Source of the DNA: Clostridia bacterium
GTDB taxonomy: Bacteria > Bacillota > Clostridia > Oscillospirales > CAG-272
Reading direction: 5' to 3'
DNA: 47,549 nt
Assembly (NCBI GenBank): GCA_017508195.1
Contig: JAFVZL010000005.1
Location: 1 to 47,549, forward strand
In this document: piece by piece, positions 7,316 through 14,999 of the stretch
Layout: each line of letters opens with the position of its first letter
Position numbering within the stretch: the stretch's first letter is position 1
Position numbers and translations under genes: made by a program
The notes under the pieces: model-generated
Told to the model about the DNA's origin: nothing
The model's database searches: none
The model's input: only the letters and a program-made list of their open reading frames with translations

Positions 7316-9394
7316 ATGAAGATAAAAATAATTACCGTTCTTTTACTCACGGCATTGCTTCTGGTATCCTGCTCACCCACACCCCCGACAATTAACGGCG
7401 CCGCTCCCCCGCCATCGGATCTTGGCACAGATGATACTGCCTATGGAGATAAGCTCGAGGATATAGGTGCTTACGATGGAATTTTCGATGGTGATAGCAG
7501 CTCGCTGAAGGTGACATATGTATCAGGTACCGAGGGCGGCTTCAGCGTAAATGACGGAGTATTAACGTTCTCGGGTATAAGCGAGAATTCGGTATATTCT
7601 TTATCGGGAAATCATAAAGGCTCTATCGTCGTGGATATACCCGAAGAATACAAGCTCGAGCTTGAGCTCTGCGGTCTGTCTCTGATATCCGAGAAAACCA
7701 ACGCTATCACCGCTCTTTCGGGTGACGAGCTTAAGCTCACCGCCAAGAATGGCTATGAAAACTATATCTATGACAAAAGAGAAGCAATTGATGAGAGCGA
7801 CGAGTCCCTCTACTCGGGTGCGATCCATTCCGAGATCGACCTCGAAATAGGCGGAAAAGGCGCTCTTACGGTGATATCTGATAATAACAACGGTATTCAC
7901 ACCAAGGATGATCTATCCGTGAAAAATCTCACACTGCTCGTCTGCGCAAAGGATAATTCCCTTAAGGGGAATGACAGCGTTGAAATCGAGAGCGGCAGCC
8001 TCACGCTGATATCCACCGTTGGTGACGGCATTAAAACAACCAACAGTGATATTTCCGAAAAGGGTAACCAACGCGGAAACGTATCCATTCTCGGCGGAGA
8101 GGTTTCGGTTTACGCAGCATGTGACGGCATCGACGCCGCATATAACGTAATAGTTGAAGACGAGAGCACGCTTCTCAATATATATACCGACAAATATTCT
8201 AACTATTCGGACACGGTAACGACGGTTACAGAAGACATTTATTATATACGTTTTTCAAGTAAGGCATACTGCTATTCGGTAAAATACTACAATTCCGACG
8301 ATGATTACGAATGGGTCAATGCCGAATACCATTCGAGTCTTTTCGCTGGAAGAAACACGTACTATTACTACTCCTTCCCCAAAATGGCAGAGTATTCAAA
8401 AATGCAGTTCTTTATCTATTCCGGCGAGGACCAGCTCGGACAAGACGAGGAATACGTTGCCGCGTCCGATTACCTGACTCCCAACACCATGTACGATACC
8501 TTCGCGCTCTCATCAAGAGGTGGCAGCCTCGGATATTCGTGGACCGACTACGGAAGGACCGACGGTCCCGGCGGAATGGGTGGCGGAATGAGCGACGGAA
8601 ACACAGAAAAGGGAGATTATTCAACAAAGGGTATCAAGGCTGCCAACGAGATCTTCGTTTCGGGAGGCACAGTCAATATCAAATCCTACGATGATGCTAT
8701 CCACGCAAACTCCGACGTTACTCCCGAAAACGGATCCATACCCAAGGGCAACGTTACAGTGAGCGGCGGCAAGCTGACTCTGTATACCAACGATGACGGT
8801 CTGCACGCAGACGGCACTCTGCTAATCAGCGGTGGCGAAATAAGCATAACGGGCAGCTATGAGGGTGCCGAGGGCCTTAACGTGCGTCTTGTGGGCGGTG
8901 TCCTTTCGATTTATTCAAGGGATGACGGTATCAATTCTACCGCAACCTCGGGTACGGGTGTATCGATCGAGGGAGGATATCTATATATATCATGCTCGGG
9001 TGACGGAATCGACTCAAACAGCAGAAGCTCCTATAAGGGTATTTCCTTCTCGGGCGGTACGGCTGTGATTCTCTCGAGCTCGGGTGGTAATTCAGCTATC
9101 GATACAGAGGCGGGATATGAATTTACGGCAGGCACGGTCATTGCACTTATGCCGCGCGGCGGAATGAGCAACGAAGCTACTCACTGCGCAAGCTTTTCAT
9201 CCATTGCAACGACAGCTCAGCTCTCGCTGAATGAGGGGGATTATCTTCGAGTTGATACAGGCTCTGCCGTATCGGTAAAAATGCCTTATTCCCTCTCTGC
9301 AACAGTCATCGTGCTAGGTTCATCAAACGCGAGCATATCTCAGGCGAATAGCTGCTCGGGTACCCCCGACGCGAACGGAGTTGCTTTCGAATAA
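7316..9394 (+). CDS. Cthe_2159-type beta-helix carbohydrate-binding lipoprotein
   Basis: A 692-aa surface lipoprotein. The N-terminus is a signal peptide ending in lipobox LVSC (about C19). The rest is a repetitive right-handed beta-helix: many rungs with GGxxxIxSxxDGI, for example NNGIHTKDDL, GDGIKTTN, CDGIDAAYN, DDAIHANSD, DDGLHADG and GDGIDSNS, as in the DUF4353 (Cthe_2159) family, whose founding member binds cellulose and pectate with calcium. The Asp-Gly turns would make the calcium sites. A distinct insert rich in Tyr (about residues 290-370) and a Gly-rich stretch (GGMGGGMSDG) interrupt the helix. It is the third gene of the VTC-DUF4956 operon, so it may anchor or respond to an extracellular polymer. 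Confidence 0.87.
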   Translation: MKIKIITVLLLTALLLVSCSPTPPTINGAAPPPSDLGTDDTAYGDKLEDIGAYDGIFDGDSSSLKVTYVSGTEGGFSVNDGVLTFSGISENSVYSLSGNHKGSIVVDIPEEYKLELELCGLSLISEKTNAITALSGDELKLTAKNGYENYIYDKREAIDESDESLYSGAIHSEIDLEIGGKGALTVISDNNNGIHTKDDLSVKNLTLLVCAKDNSLKGNDSVEIESGSLTLISTVGDGIKTTNSDISEKGNQRGNVSILGGEVSVYAACDGIDAAYNVIVEDESTLLNIYTDKYSNYSDTVTTVTEDIYYIRFSSKAYCYSVKYYNSDDDYEWVNAEYHSSLFAGRNTYYYYSFPKMAEYSKMQFFIYSGEDQLGQDEEYVAASDYLTPNTMYDTFALSSRGGSLGYSWTDYGRTDGPGGMGGGMSDGNTEKGDYSTKGIKAANEIFVSGGTVNIKSYDDAIHANSDVTPENGSIPKGNVTVSGGKLTLYTNDDGLHADGTLLISGGEISITGSYEGAEGLNVRLVGGVLSIYSRDDGINSTATSGTGVSIEGGYLYISCSGDGIDSNSRSSYKGISFSGGTAVILSSSGGNSAIDTEAGYEFTAGTVIALMPRGGMSNEATHCASFSSIATTAQLSLNEGDYLRVDTGSAVSVKMPYSLSATVIVLGSSNASISQANSCSGTPDANGVAFE

Positions 9395-9406
9395 TTCAAA
9401 AAACTA

Positions 9407-9435
9407 TTGTAGAAAACAACAAATAGTGGTACAAT
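9407..9435 (+). promoter_or_regulatory. Probable promoter for the two-component system
   Basis: TTGTAG (9407-9412), 17 bp, TACAAT (9430-9435). An imperfect inverted repeat (ACTATT...AATAGT, 9403-9427) overlaps it and might be an operator or a weak terminator for the upstream gene. The 133-bp gap holds no other feature I can support. Confidence 0.45.
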
Positions 9436-9527
9436 GATAATGCTTATCGGAAGTTAAAACAGAACCACTATGCGCTATTTCAACGCCAAATCTGTGACTT
9501 GAAAATTATACAAAGAGGGGATAACAT

Positions 9528-10208
9528 ATGCGTTTGCTTGTTGCCGAGGATGACCCTAAGCTACTGAAAACTCTTCTTCGATTATTTGAACTGAACAACT
9601 ACGCCGCAGACGGCGTTACAAACGGCACCGATGCATACGACTATGCCTTGAGCGGAGAGTATGACGGATTGGTGCTGGATATAATGATGCCCGGTCTTGA
9701 CGGACTCGAGGTAATACGAAGGCTCCGAGAGTACGGAATCACTACGCCCACTCTGTTTCTCAGTGCAAGAACCGAGGTTTACCAAAGGATAGAGGGACTC
9801 GATGCGGGTGCCGACGATTATCTGCCCAAGCCCTTCTCTACGGCAGAGCTGCTTGCAAGAGTAAGAGCAATGCTCAGAAGGCGCGACAACTTCACCCCTG
9901 ACATGCTGGAGTTCGCGGGAGTAAGCCTCAACAGCGCGACCTTCGAGCTCGGGTACCGAAACGCCTCACGCTCTCTCAGCGGTAAAGAATATCAAGTCAT
10001 GCAGATGCTGATGCAAAGCCCCGGCGCGGTTATTACAACAGAGCATTTCATCACCCATATCTGGGGATGGGACACCAGCGTTGACACCAGCGTGGTGTGG
10101 GTACACATTTCTAATATCAGAAAGAAGATAGAGGCTCTCGGCGCCCCCATTTGCATCAGATTTATAAGAAGCGCGGGCTACGTTCTGGAGGCTATCGATG
10201 ATCTATAA
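9528..10208 (+). CDS. OmpR-family response regulator
   Basis: A 226-aa regulator: receiver domain at residues 1-118 with acidic pocket E7-D8-D9, phosphoacceptor D51 (LVLDIMMPG), the SAR switch region and the PKPF lysine, then an OmpR/PhoB winged helix at about 125-222 with the conserved SxKEYQVMQMLM start and an RSAGYVL end. The start follows AGAGGGG. Its last 11 bp overlap the histidine kinase start, a standard coupled pair. Being directly downstream of the VTC-DUF4956-Cthe_2159 genes on the same strand suggests it controls or senses their product, though it has its own promoter-like sequence. Confidence 0.93.
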   Translation: MRLLVAEDDPKLLKTLLRLFELNNYAADGVTNGTDAYDYALSGEYDGLVLDIMMPGLDGLEVIRRLREYGITTPTLFLSARTEVYQRIEGLDAGADDYLPKPFSTAELLARVRAMLRRRDNFTPDMLEFAGVSLNSATFELGYRNASRSLSGKEYQVMQMLMQSPGAVITTEHFITHIWGWDTSVDTSVVWVHISNIRKKIEALGAPICIRFIRSAGYVLEAIDDL

Positions 10209-11496
10209 GCTGCAAAAGAAATTCATTCTGATAAGCGCGGTATCGGTGCTTTCTGTCATCGTGCTCATGTTTGCCCTCACGGCTGCATTCAACGTATCCT
10301 CAGTAAATAAGACGCTTGACATTCTTGCCGACAGGGTTGCGGAAGGCGGCGGAAGGTTTGAAAACTCACCCGAGAAGCCGCTTCCCGGCGCTCCGTCTCA
10401 TGGCGAGCCATCTCCCAACGAACCATCTCCCGAGGTAAAGCCCGAGCTTATGCCAAATGGAGCAGGCGGAGAAGCCTTTGGCTTCATTACACCCGAAACT
10501 CCTTTTTCGACCAGGCATTTCTCGGTATGGCTGAATTCTGACGGAACGGTGGAGCGCGTAAATACGGAGAGCATATACCTCATCTCGGATGAGAATGCGA
10601 TAGAGTACGCAAAGGGAGCGTTAAAAAGCGGTAACGAGCGCGGCTGGGCTGACAGTTACCGTTACAAAATTCTGAGAACGGAAAATGGATGCTGTGCCGT
10701 GTTTATTGACGGATCGCTTCATACGGCAACACTGACTCAGTCTCTGACTATTATGGGTGCCGTTCTTCTCGCATCAGCGGCACTGGTGCTCATTTTGATA
10801 ATTCTGCTCTCTAAAAGAGTCGTTGAGCCTATCGCGGCTGCTTATGACAAGCAACGGCAATTTATAACCGATGCAAACCACGAATTAAAGACCCCACTGA
10901 CTCTTATTCTCGCAAATCTGGATATACTCGAGGCGGATACCGGAAAAAACGAATGGATCGACGATATACGCGACGAGGGTGAGCGCATGTCGAAGCTTGT
11001 CAACGAGCTGGTAGCGCTTTCAAGGCTGGATGAAAATACCGGGAATACATCTGACACCGAGCTTTTACTCAGCGAGATCGTATGCGACACCGTATCTGAA
11101 TTTCAAAGCTCTGCAGCCTCAAGAGGCTTGACTCTTACTTCTGAAATCCGGCAGGGTATAAAATATACATCCGATGAGGCGCTGATGCGCAGACTCCTTT
11201 CCGTCCTGCTTGACAATGCGCTGAAATACTGTGATGAAGGCGGCACGATATCGGTATCGCTCGAGGAAAAGCACGGAGTTGTTCTTCGGGTAGAAAACTC
11301 CTTCTCCGACGTGGAGTGCATCGAGCTTGGCAAGCTCTTTGACAGATTTTATCGCTCGGACAAATCGAGAAGCACCTCAGGCGGCTTCGGAATCGGTCTA
11401 TCAATAGCAAAGGCAATTGTCGAAAGACATCGCGGTGAGATATCAGCATACAAGAGCGCTGACTCCGTAATATGCTTCCGAGCTATACTTCGATAA
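10198..11496 (+). CDS. Sensor histidine kinase
   Basis: A 432-aa membrane kinase. TM1 is at about residues 8-30, an external sensor of about 150 residues with a Pro/Ser-rich stretch (PSHGEPSPNEPSPEV) follows, TM2 is at about 182-204, then HisKA with DANHELKTPLTL (phospho-acceptor H228) and an HATPase_c domain with N-box LLDNALKYC, and FGIGLSIAKAIVERHRG. No clear HAMP domain separates TM2 from HisKA. It should phosphorylate the upstream regulator at D51. The Pro/Ser-rich external part suggests a cell-wall or surface signal, which is a guess. Confidence 0.92.
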   Translation: MIYKLQKKFILISAVSVLSVIVLMFALTAAFNVSSVNKTLDILADRVAEGGGRFENSPEKPLPGAPSHGEPSPNEPSPEVKPELMPNGAGGEAFGFITPETPFSTRHFSVWLNSDGTVERVNTESIYLISDENAIEYAKGALKSGNERGWADSYRYKILRTENGCCAVFIDGSLHTATLTQSLTIMGAVLLASAALVLILIILLSKRVVEPIAAAYDKQRQFITDANHELKTPLTLILANLDILEADTGKNEWIDDIRDEGERMSKLVNELVALSRLDENTGNTSDTELLLSEIVCDTVSEFQSSAASRGLTLTSEIRQGIKYTSDEALMRRLLSVLLDNALKYCDEGGTISVSLEEKHGVVLRVENSFSDVECIELGKLFDRFYRSDKSRSTSGGFGIGLSIAKAIVERHRGEISAYKSADSVICFRAILR

Positions 11497-11513
11497 AAGC
11501 ATAAAAGAATAAA

Positions 11514-11560
11514 GAGGACTGCCTCGGGTGCAAGCTTGCACCCGAGGCAGTCCTCTTCAT
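11514..11560. terminator. Bidirectional terminator
   Basis: A perfect 42-nt palindrome (11514-11555, 21 bp per arm starting GAGGACTGCCTCGGG) lies between the kinase gene and the convergent small gene, with T-rich sequence on the right (TTCATTTTCTTT) and A-rich sequence on the left. Confidence 0.85.
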
Positions 11561-11565
11561 TTTCT

Positions 11566-11730
11566 TTAAATTACGGTAAAATCGGGGAATTCGTAGCTTA
11601 GCCTCGTACCGATATCAACGTTTGCGGGAAGGAGTGCCATTGCTATGAACAGCTCCTCACCGCTGATATCGTCCCTGAGCGTTGCGTACTCACCGTCAAT
11701 TTTCACTACCGTGTAATTCTTCGGCTCCAT
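11566..11730 (-). CDS. 54-aa small protein, DUF3006-like
   Basis: A short gene of 54 codons plus stop, with product MEPKNYTVVKIDGEYATLRD at its start and ending EFPDFTVI. The sequence alternates like a small beta-barrel (VVKIDGEYATL, ELFIAMALLPANVDIG), reminiscent of DUF3006 proteins, which have the same pattern of a sheet strand, Asp-Gly turn and a LP...G segment. AAGGAG lies 7 nt before the ATG. It starts 35 bp inside the end of the ECF S-component gene on the same strand, so it belongs to the B12 operon and is translationally coupled. The bidirectional terminator follows its stop. Family assignment is tentative. Confidence 0.7.
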   Translation of the reverse strand: MEPKNYTVVKIDGEYATLRDDISGEELFIAMALLPANVDIGTRLSYEFPDFTVI

Positions 11731-12280
11731 TTTCGGTCTCCTTAGGTTCTGTTTTCAAATATTCACCGCCCATAAGCCTGCGAAGCAGCTTCACAAGCGG
11801 AAGGATAAGAAATCCAAGTGCAAAATTACTTATTCCGTGGATGAGGTCAAATGGGAAACCTGCGGCTATCCACGCAATCATGCCGTTAAAGTCAAGACCG
11901 AACATCGCCGCCTGGAGCGGTGCGTACAGTACACCGAACAAAAAGCCGTGCACAGCACTTATCAATGGATAGACTATCACAGCCGCTTTGTCGGGTATGC
12001 TTTTCGGAATCAGCATAACTGCTCCCCAAAGCACTGCCCAGACGTAGAGATAGGGTATCCACCACATGGAAAAGCCCGAGTAGACACCGTTCATCATAAC
12101 GTATATGTAGATCGGTATAAGCGCTTTTTTTCGGAATACTACGGTATAAAGGACTGTAAGAGTACCGAGAAGATGCATATTCGGGAGTATCTCCATGACG
12201 ATCTTCGACACGAACATAAGTGTGCCGAGCATCGCGAATATGACCATTTCCCGAATCTGCTTCGAAGCGGTATTTCTCAT
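11696..12280 (-). CDS. ECF transporter S component, probably for cobalamin
   Basis: A 194-aa integral membrane protein with about six hydrophobic segments, matching energy-coupling-factor substrate-binding (S) components: FAMLGTLMFVSKIVMEILPN at the start, YTVVFRKKALIPIYIYVM, and a long hydrophobic core to PLVKLLRRL; the last 25 residues are polar. S components bind the vitamin and dock on a shared EcfA/A'/T module, which is not encoded in this window. The operon is led by a cobalamin riboswitch, so the substrate is very likely cobalamin or a corrinoid. It starts 4 nt after the DUF4430 lipoprotein stop. Confidence 0.85.
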   Translation of the reverse strand: MRNTASKQIREMVIFAMLGTLMFVSKIVMEILPNMHLLGTLTVLYTVVFRKKALIPIYIYVMMNGVYSGFSMWWIPYLYVWAVLWGAVMLIPKSIPDKAAVIVYPLISAVHGFLFGVLYAPLQAAMFGLDFNGMIAWIAAGFPFDLIHGISNFALGFLILPLVKLLRRLMGGEYLKTEPKETENGAEELHGSEN

Positions 12281-12284
12281 AAAA

Positions 12285-12689
12285 TCAGCCCTTTGTGCAA
12301 ACTAAACTATACGTTACGCCCTCTGTTATAGGAGTTTCTGCGGCTCCTACGGTTGCATAGCTGCCGTCAATGCGAAGCTCCCAATAACTATGTGTATCCT
12401 CCCAGACTAGCTGCATACCGTTTACGGTATTGAAGAAGGAAGGATCGTTTACAAGTCCTTCCGCATAGAGGGCGGGACCGAGAAATTCCTCGTCGGTCTT
12501 AAGAGTTAGAGTTATGCTCTTTTCCTCTGCCTCGATAACTACGGTGGCAGTCTTCGAGCCTTCACCGAGCGTTACATCCTCGGTATAGGTCGCATCCTTC
12601 CAGAGTCCTGTGGGTGCTTGTGTGCAAGCGGTGAGCGTTAGTGCTAAGATAAGCACGGTGAGCAGTGACAATGCGAGTGTCTTTTTCAT
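12285..12689 (-). CDS. DUF4430 lipoprotein (transcobalamin-like domain)
   Basis: A 134-aa lipoprotein: hydrophobic signal (LALSLLTVLILALTLTAC) with lipobox LTAC, then one DUF4430 domain of about 100 residues with the typical SITLTLKTDEEFLGPALYAE, GLV, VNGMQLVWEDTHSYWELRID and GVYSLVCTK-like elements. DUF4430 is related to the C-terminal domain of animal transcobalamin and intrinsic factor, so a surface corrinoid-capture role fits the riboswitch and ECF S component. I chose the start at 12689 because AAGGAG sits just before it; the ATG at 12707 lies upstream of that site. Confidence 0.85.
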   Translation of the reverse strand: MKKTLALSLLTVLILALTLTACTQAPTGLWKDATYTEDVTLGEGSKTATVVIEAEEKSITLTLKTDEEFLGPALYAEGLVNDPSFFNTVNGMQLVWEDTHSYWELRIDGSYATVGAAETPITEGVTYSLVCTKG

Positions 12690-12733
12690 TTTGTTCTCCT
12701 TTTTCATTATTAAAAATTACAAAAGGATAAAAT

Positions 12734-12955
12734 AAAAGCGCCCTTCATGAGGCGCTGACACAGAAATATCCCATTTCCTACACCATGCCGCACTCCCCAA
12801 TTGCCCAAGAGGCTTTTACATACACGGAGTGATAAGCATCCCGACTTCGGATCTCTCCGTCACGGTAATGGCTGTTGCTGCGGATTCACACCGCATTCCC
12901 TTATCCCCTTGCGCTTTCGCGCTCGACAATGTGCCATGGCACAATACTCCGGTCT
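12734..12955 (-). promoter_or_regulatory. Cobalamin riboswitch with terminator expression platform
   Basis: Read on the minus strand, the core includes GGGAATGCGGTGTGAATCC, then GCAGCAACAGCC and GTGACGG and GAAGTCGGGATGCTTATCA, matching the conserved cobalamin riboswitch sequence and the B12-box region. The 3' end holds a hairpin (AGCGCC/GGCGCT, 12736-12755) followed by TTTTATTTTATCC, an intrinsic terminator that would form the expression platform, so B12 should switch off the downstream DUF4430-ECF operon. The upstream part (12900-12955) includes short palindromes GTGCCATGGCAC and GCGCGAAAGCGC, probably the P-arms of the aptamer. Confidence 0.85.
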
Positions 12956-12971
12956 TATTCTTCTGTATGGA

Positions 12972-13173
12972 TCATTATAACGACAATCGAAAGTCGAAAT
13001 TAATGAATTTCGACCGCAAATCCGAGATTTGCAAACAAATTTCTGAAGGAAAATTTATCGATTTCTGTTCCAATAATATAGATACAAAAAGCCACCCTTT
13101 GGCTTTTTGATCGGCTGATCTATCAGCCTCGAAAAGGCTACTTCGCCTTTTCGACATTATATAGTCATTATAG
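12972..13173 (+). repeat. Repeat family A, single unit
   Basis: A single copy of the unit seen at 1-338 in reverse orientation: TCATTATAACGACAATCG at the left and CGACATTATATAGTCATTATAGC-like sequence at the right, with six or seven short palindromes between. It has more substitutions than the copies at 28906-29298 and lies directly upstream of the riboswitch on the far side from its genes. Confidence 0.85.
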
Positions 13174-13311
13174 CACCCTTTAATCAGAATTTCAAGTATT
13201 TCTTGATGATTCAACCTTTTTCAAGGAATCACACGGTGATACCCGTAATAATTCGATCATAGAAGATCTCAAAGGGCGAAGCACGGGCATGGAAGATGCC
13301 GTATAAGATGG

Positions 13312-13334
13312 GCGCCCGCATTAACGTCGGGCGC
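13312..13334 (-). terminator. Possible terminator after the DUF1846 gene
   Basis: A 7-bp GC-rich stem (GCGCCCG/CGGGCGC) around a 9-nt loop 12 bp beyond the stop. There is no good T run, so it is weak. The rest of the 13174-13346 gap shows nothing I can support. Confidence 0.35.
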
Positions 13335-13346
13335 TCTCAATATTTA

Positions 13347-14834
13347 TCAATTGTGGTAAAGCTTCTTAGTCTGATACTTAGGCTCACAGGAAAGGTTTAC
13401 TCCAAGCTTGCGGAAGGTAGTTACGTCTACCTGTGAGAGTATAACCGTGGAATGTGCCTCCGCATGTCTGAGCGCGGGGAGTGCGCTCATAGCGCGCCTC
13501 GAATGAACGTTATCCTTAGCGGATACGGCAAGTGCGATAAGCACCTCATCGGTATGAAGCCTCGGATTATGGTTACCGAGATTCTCGGTCTTAAGCCTCT
13601 GTATGGGAGCAAGTATTTCGGGGGATATGATATCTATATCCTTATCGATGCCTGCCTCTGCCTTAAGCGCGTTAAGAAGTGCGGCAGCAGATGCACCGAG
13701 CAGCGGGCTCGTCTTACCCGTCACTACTCTGCCATCGTTAAGCTCGATAGCTACTGCGGGCGCTCCCGTCTCCTCGCTCTTAGCGAGTGCCTGAGCTACG
13801 GGCGCGCGGTCCTTGACGGCATCTGTGCCGAGCTTACGCAAAAGAAGCTCTATCTTCTCAACCTCGGGCTCGTTACCGTTGCCCTTTCTGACACCGCAAA
13901 GGGCTGTATAATAGCGGCGGATAATCTCTTGCTTTGCTGCAGCGGATACGGCCTCATCATCATAGATGCAGAAGCCCGCCATATTAACACCCATATCTGT
14001 GGGAGACTTGTAGGGGCAGTCACCGAGGATCTCCTTGAGTATTGCCGAGAGAACGGGAAATACCTCTACGTCACGGTTGTAGTTTACCGCGGTGGCTCCG
14101 TATGCCTCGAGATGGAAGGGATCGAGCATATTTACGTCTGCGAGGTCAGCGGTAGCAGCCTCGTATGCAATATTTACGGGGTGGCTGAGCGGCAGATTCC
14201 AGACCGGGAAGGTCTCGAACTTCGCATATCCCGCCTTTATTCCCCTTTTATTCTCGTGATAGATCTGAGAAAGGCAGGTCGCCATCTTGCCCGAGCCCGG
14301 GCCGGGTGCGGTGACGATAACGACGGGGCGGGTGGTGACAACGTACTCGTTCTTACCAAAGCCCTCATCTGATGCAATAAGCGGTATGTTGTGGGGGTAG
14401 CCGTTTATCTCATAATGCTTATAGACGGTTATACCGAGCTTTTCAAGCTTAAGCTTGAAGGCATCGGATACGGGGGTGGAGCGATAGCGTGTCATTACGA
14501 CAGATCCGACGGTAAGGCCGTAGCCGACAAATGCATCTATGAGCCTCAGAACGTCAAGATCGTAGGTAATACCGAGATCTCCGCGAACCTTGTTCTTCTC
14601 GATATCCTCGGAGTTTATAACTATTACTACCTCAGCATCATCCTTAAGCTCCGAGAGCATCCTTATCTTACTGTCAGGCTCAAATCCGGGCATAACGCGC
14701 GCTGCGTGGAAGTCATCGAAAAGCTTTCCGCCAAACTCAAGGTAAAGCTTTTCACCGAAGTAGGATATCCTCTCCTTGATCTTCTGGGACTGCAGCTTAA
14801 GATATTGCTCGTTGTCAAATCCGCGTCTAAACAT
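13347..14834 (-). CDS. DUF1846 family protein
   Basis: A 495-aa cytoplasmic protein matching the DUF1846 family end to end: start MFRRGFDNEQYLKLQSQKI, then YLEFGGKLFDDFHAARVMPG, a nucleotide-binding-like TAPGPGSGKMATCLSQ, and a C-terminal DEVLIALAVSAKDNVHSRRA. Structures in the family suggest an ATP-binding-like fold, but no reaction is established. I start it at 14834 because GGGGGTG sits 6 nt upstream; the longer frame from 14894 has no site. It is a single gene, divergent from the GH2 gene. Confidence 0.9.
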   Translation of the reverse strand: MFRRGFDNEQYLKLQSQKIKERISYFGEKLYLEFGGKLFDDFHAARVMPGFEPDSKIRMLSELKDDAEVVIVINSEDIEKNKVRGDLGITYDLDVLRLIDAFVGYGLTVGSVVMTRYRSTPVSDAFKLKLEKLGITVYKHYEINGYPHNIPLIASDEGFGKNEYVVTTRPVVIVTAPGPGSGKMATCLSQIYHENKRGIKAGYAKFETFPVWNLPLSHPVNIAYEAATADLADVNMLDPFHLEAYGATAVNYNRDVEVFPVLSAILKEILGDCPYKSPTDMGVNMAGFCIYDDEAVSAAAKQEIIRRYYTALCGVRKGNGNEPEVEKIELLLRKLGTDAVKDRAPVAQALAKSEETGAPAVAIELNDGRVVTGKTSPLLGASAAALLNALKAEAGIDKDIDIISPEILAPIQRLKTENLGNHNPRLHTDEVLIALAVSAKDNVHSRRAMSALPALRHAEAHSTVILSQVDVTTFRKLGVNLSCEPKYQTKKLYHN

Positions 14835-14941
14835 TCTATTCACCCCCAAAATAAAATACAGAAGTATTTTAGCATATAAGACACTCTTTTTCAAGTCAAA
14901 AAGATAATTTAAAAAAATATTTTTGCTCCGAGTCTCGCCTC

Positions 14942-14970
14942 TTGTAATTTTCCCGATATGGTGCTAAAAT
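14942..14970 (+). promoter_or_regulatory. Sigma-A promoter for the GH2 gene
   Basis: TTGTAA (14942-14947), 17-bp spacer, TAAAAT (14965-14970), 30 bp before the chosen ATG. Confidence 0.6.
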
Positions 14971-14999
14971 ATAGTAAGAACAACCCAAAGGAGTTGGCT

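Noticed and set aside
9403-9427. Terminator after the beta-helix lipoprotein gene
   Set aside because: The ACTATT/AATAGT stem is short with a 13-nt loop and no T run; it overlaps a better-supported promoter.
13174-13346. Additional gene between repeat A and the DUF1846 gene
   Set aside because: No frame with a ribosome binding site or recognisable product; only a weak hairpin near 13312.
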